Origin: Clostridium estertheticum subsp. estertheticum
GTDB lineage: Bacteria; Bacillota; Clostridia; Clostridiales; Clostridiaceae
Direction: 5' to 3'
DNA: 64,000 bases
NCBI RefSeq assembly: GCF_001877035.1
Contig: NZ_CP015756.1
Span: forward strand, 1,851,001-1,915,000
The translations under genes and the position numbers were made by a program. The notes beneath the pieces were generated by a model. The model made no database searches. It was not told where the DNA came from and worked only from the letters and a program-made list of their open reading frames with translations. Shown here in pieces: positions 63,706-64,000 of this stretch (positions within the stretch are counted from its first letter, which is position 1; each line of letters starts with the position of its first letter).

Positions 63706-64000
<295 letters not shown>

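Overview
The window is strongly AT-rich, uses purine-rich GGAGG-type ribosome binding sites before ATG, GTG or TTG starts, and encodes only families typical of low-GC Gram-positive bacteria: BceRSAB-type modules, YesM/YesN-type two-component systems, LevR-type sigma-54 activators and ATPase-less CUT1 sugar transporters. It most likely comes from an anaerobic, plant-polysaccharide-degrading Clostridium or a close relative. No rRNA, tRNA, CRISPR array, transposase or phage gene was seen.

Layout. (1) 45-5686: a BceRS-type two-component system, a BceAB-type ABC transporter of the antimicrobial-peptide-resistance kind, and an aromatic-acid-exporter (FUSC) family membrane protein. (2) 6048-22711: a pectin (rhamnogalacturonan I) utilisation locus. 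It has a secreted double-domain acetylesterase, a secreted PL11 rhamnogalacturonan lyase, a membrane-bound AraC regulator resembling B. subtilis YesS/RhgR, a CUT1 ABC importer (two permeases and a lipoprotein), a GH105 unsaturated rhamnogalacturonyl hydrolase, a GH112 phosphorylase (probably galactosyl-rhamnose) and a further SGNH esterase. (3) 23057-25306: a polar amino-acid ABC transporter. (4) 25466-34129, minus strand: a galactitol-type PTS (IIA, IIB, IIC) followed by a GpsA-like dehydrogenase, an AraM-type glycerol-1-phosphate dehydrogenase and an AraL/NagD-type HAD phosphatase. A perfect -24/-12 sigma-54 promoter precedes it, and a LevR-like activator of unusual domain composition lies upstream. 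(5) 34219-64000: an arabinoxylan locus with a secreted GH11 xylanase and a secreted GH43-CBM6 arabinofuranosidase. These are followed by signal-less enzymes (CE1 esterase, GH43, GH127, SGNH esterase, GH115, GH43, GH39, GH27), three AraC regulators, a response regulator-kinase-response regulator cluster, a second CUT1 importer and the start of another GH43 gene cut by the window end.

How it works together: in both polysaccharide loci a few secreted enzymes appear to cut the polymer outside. A binding-protein importer then brings in still-decorated oligosaccharides, and a large cytoplasmic set removes acetyl, feruloyl-type, glucuronosyl, arabinosyl, galactosyl and xylosyl groups. Neither importer encodes its own ATPase, so a shared MsmX-type ATPase elsewhere is expected.

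The most interesting non-coding signals are: an 86/87-bp promoter sequence duplicated 14.7 kb apart before two xylan operons; a second promoter pair (before the CE1 gene and in an AraC/GH43 divergent region) carrying direct repeats exactly 21 bp apart next to the -35; two abutting perfect palindromes in the leader of the pectin operon; and the sigma-54 promoter of the PTS operon. The best candidate for an undescribed system is that PTS operon, whose substrate cannot be read from the sequence.
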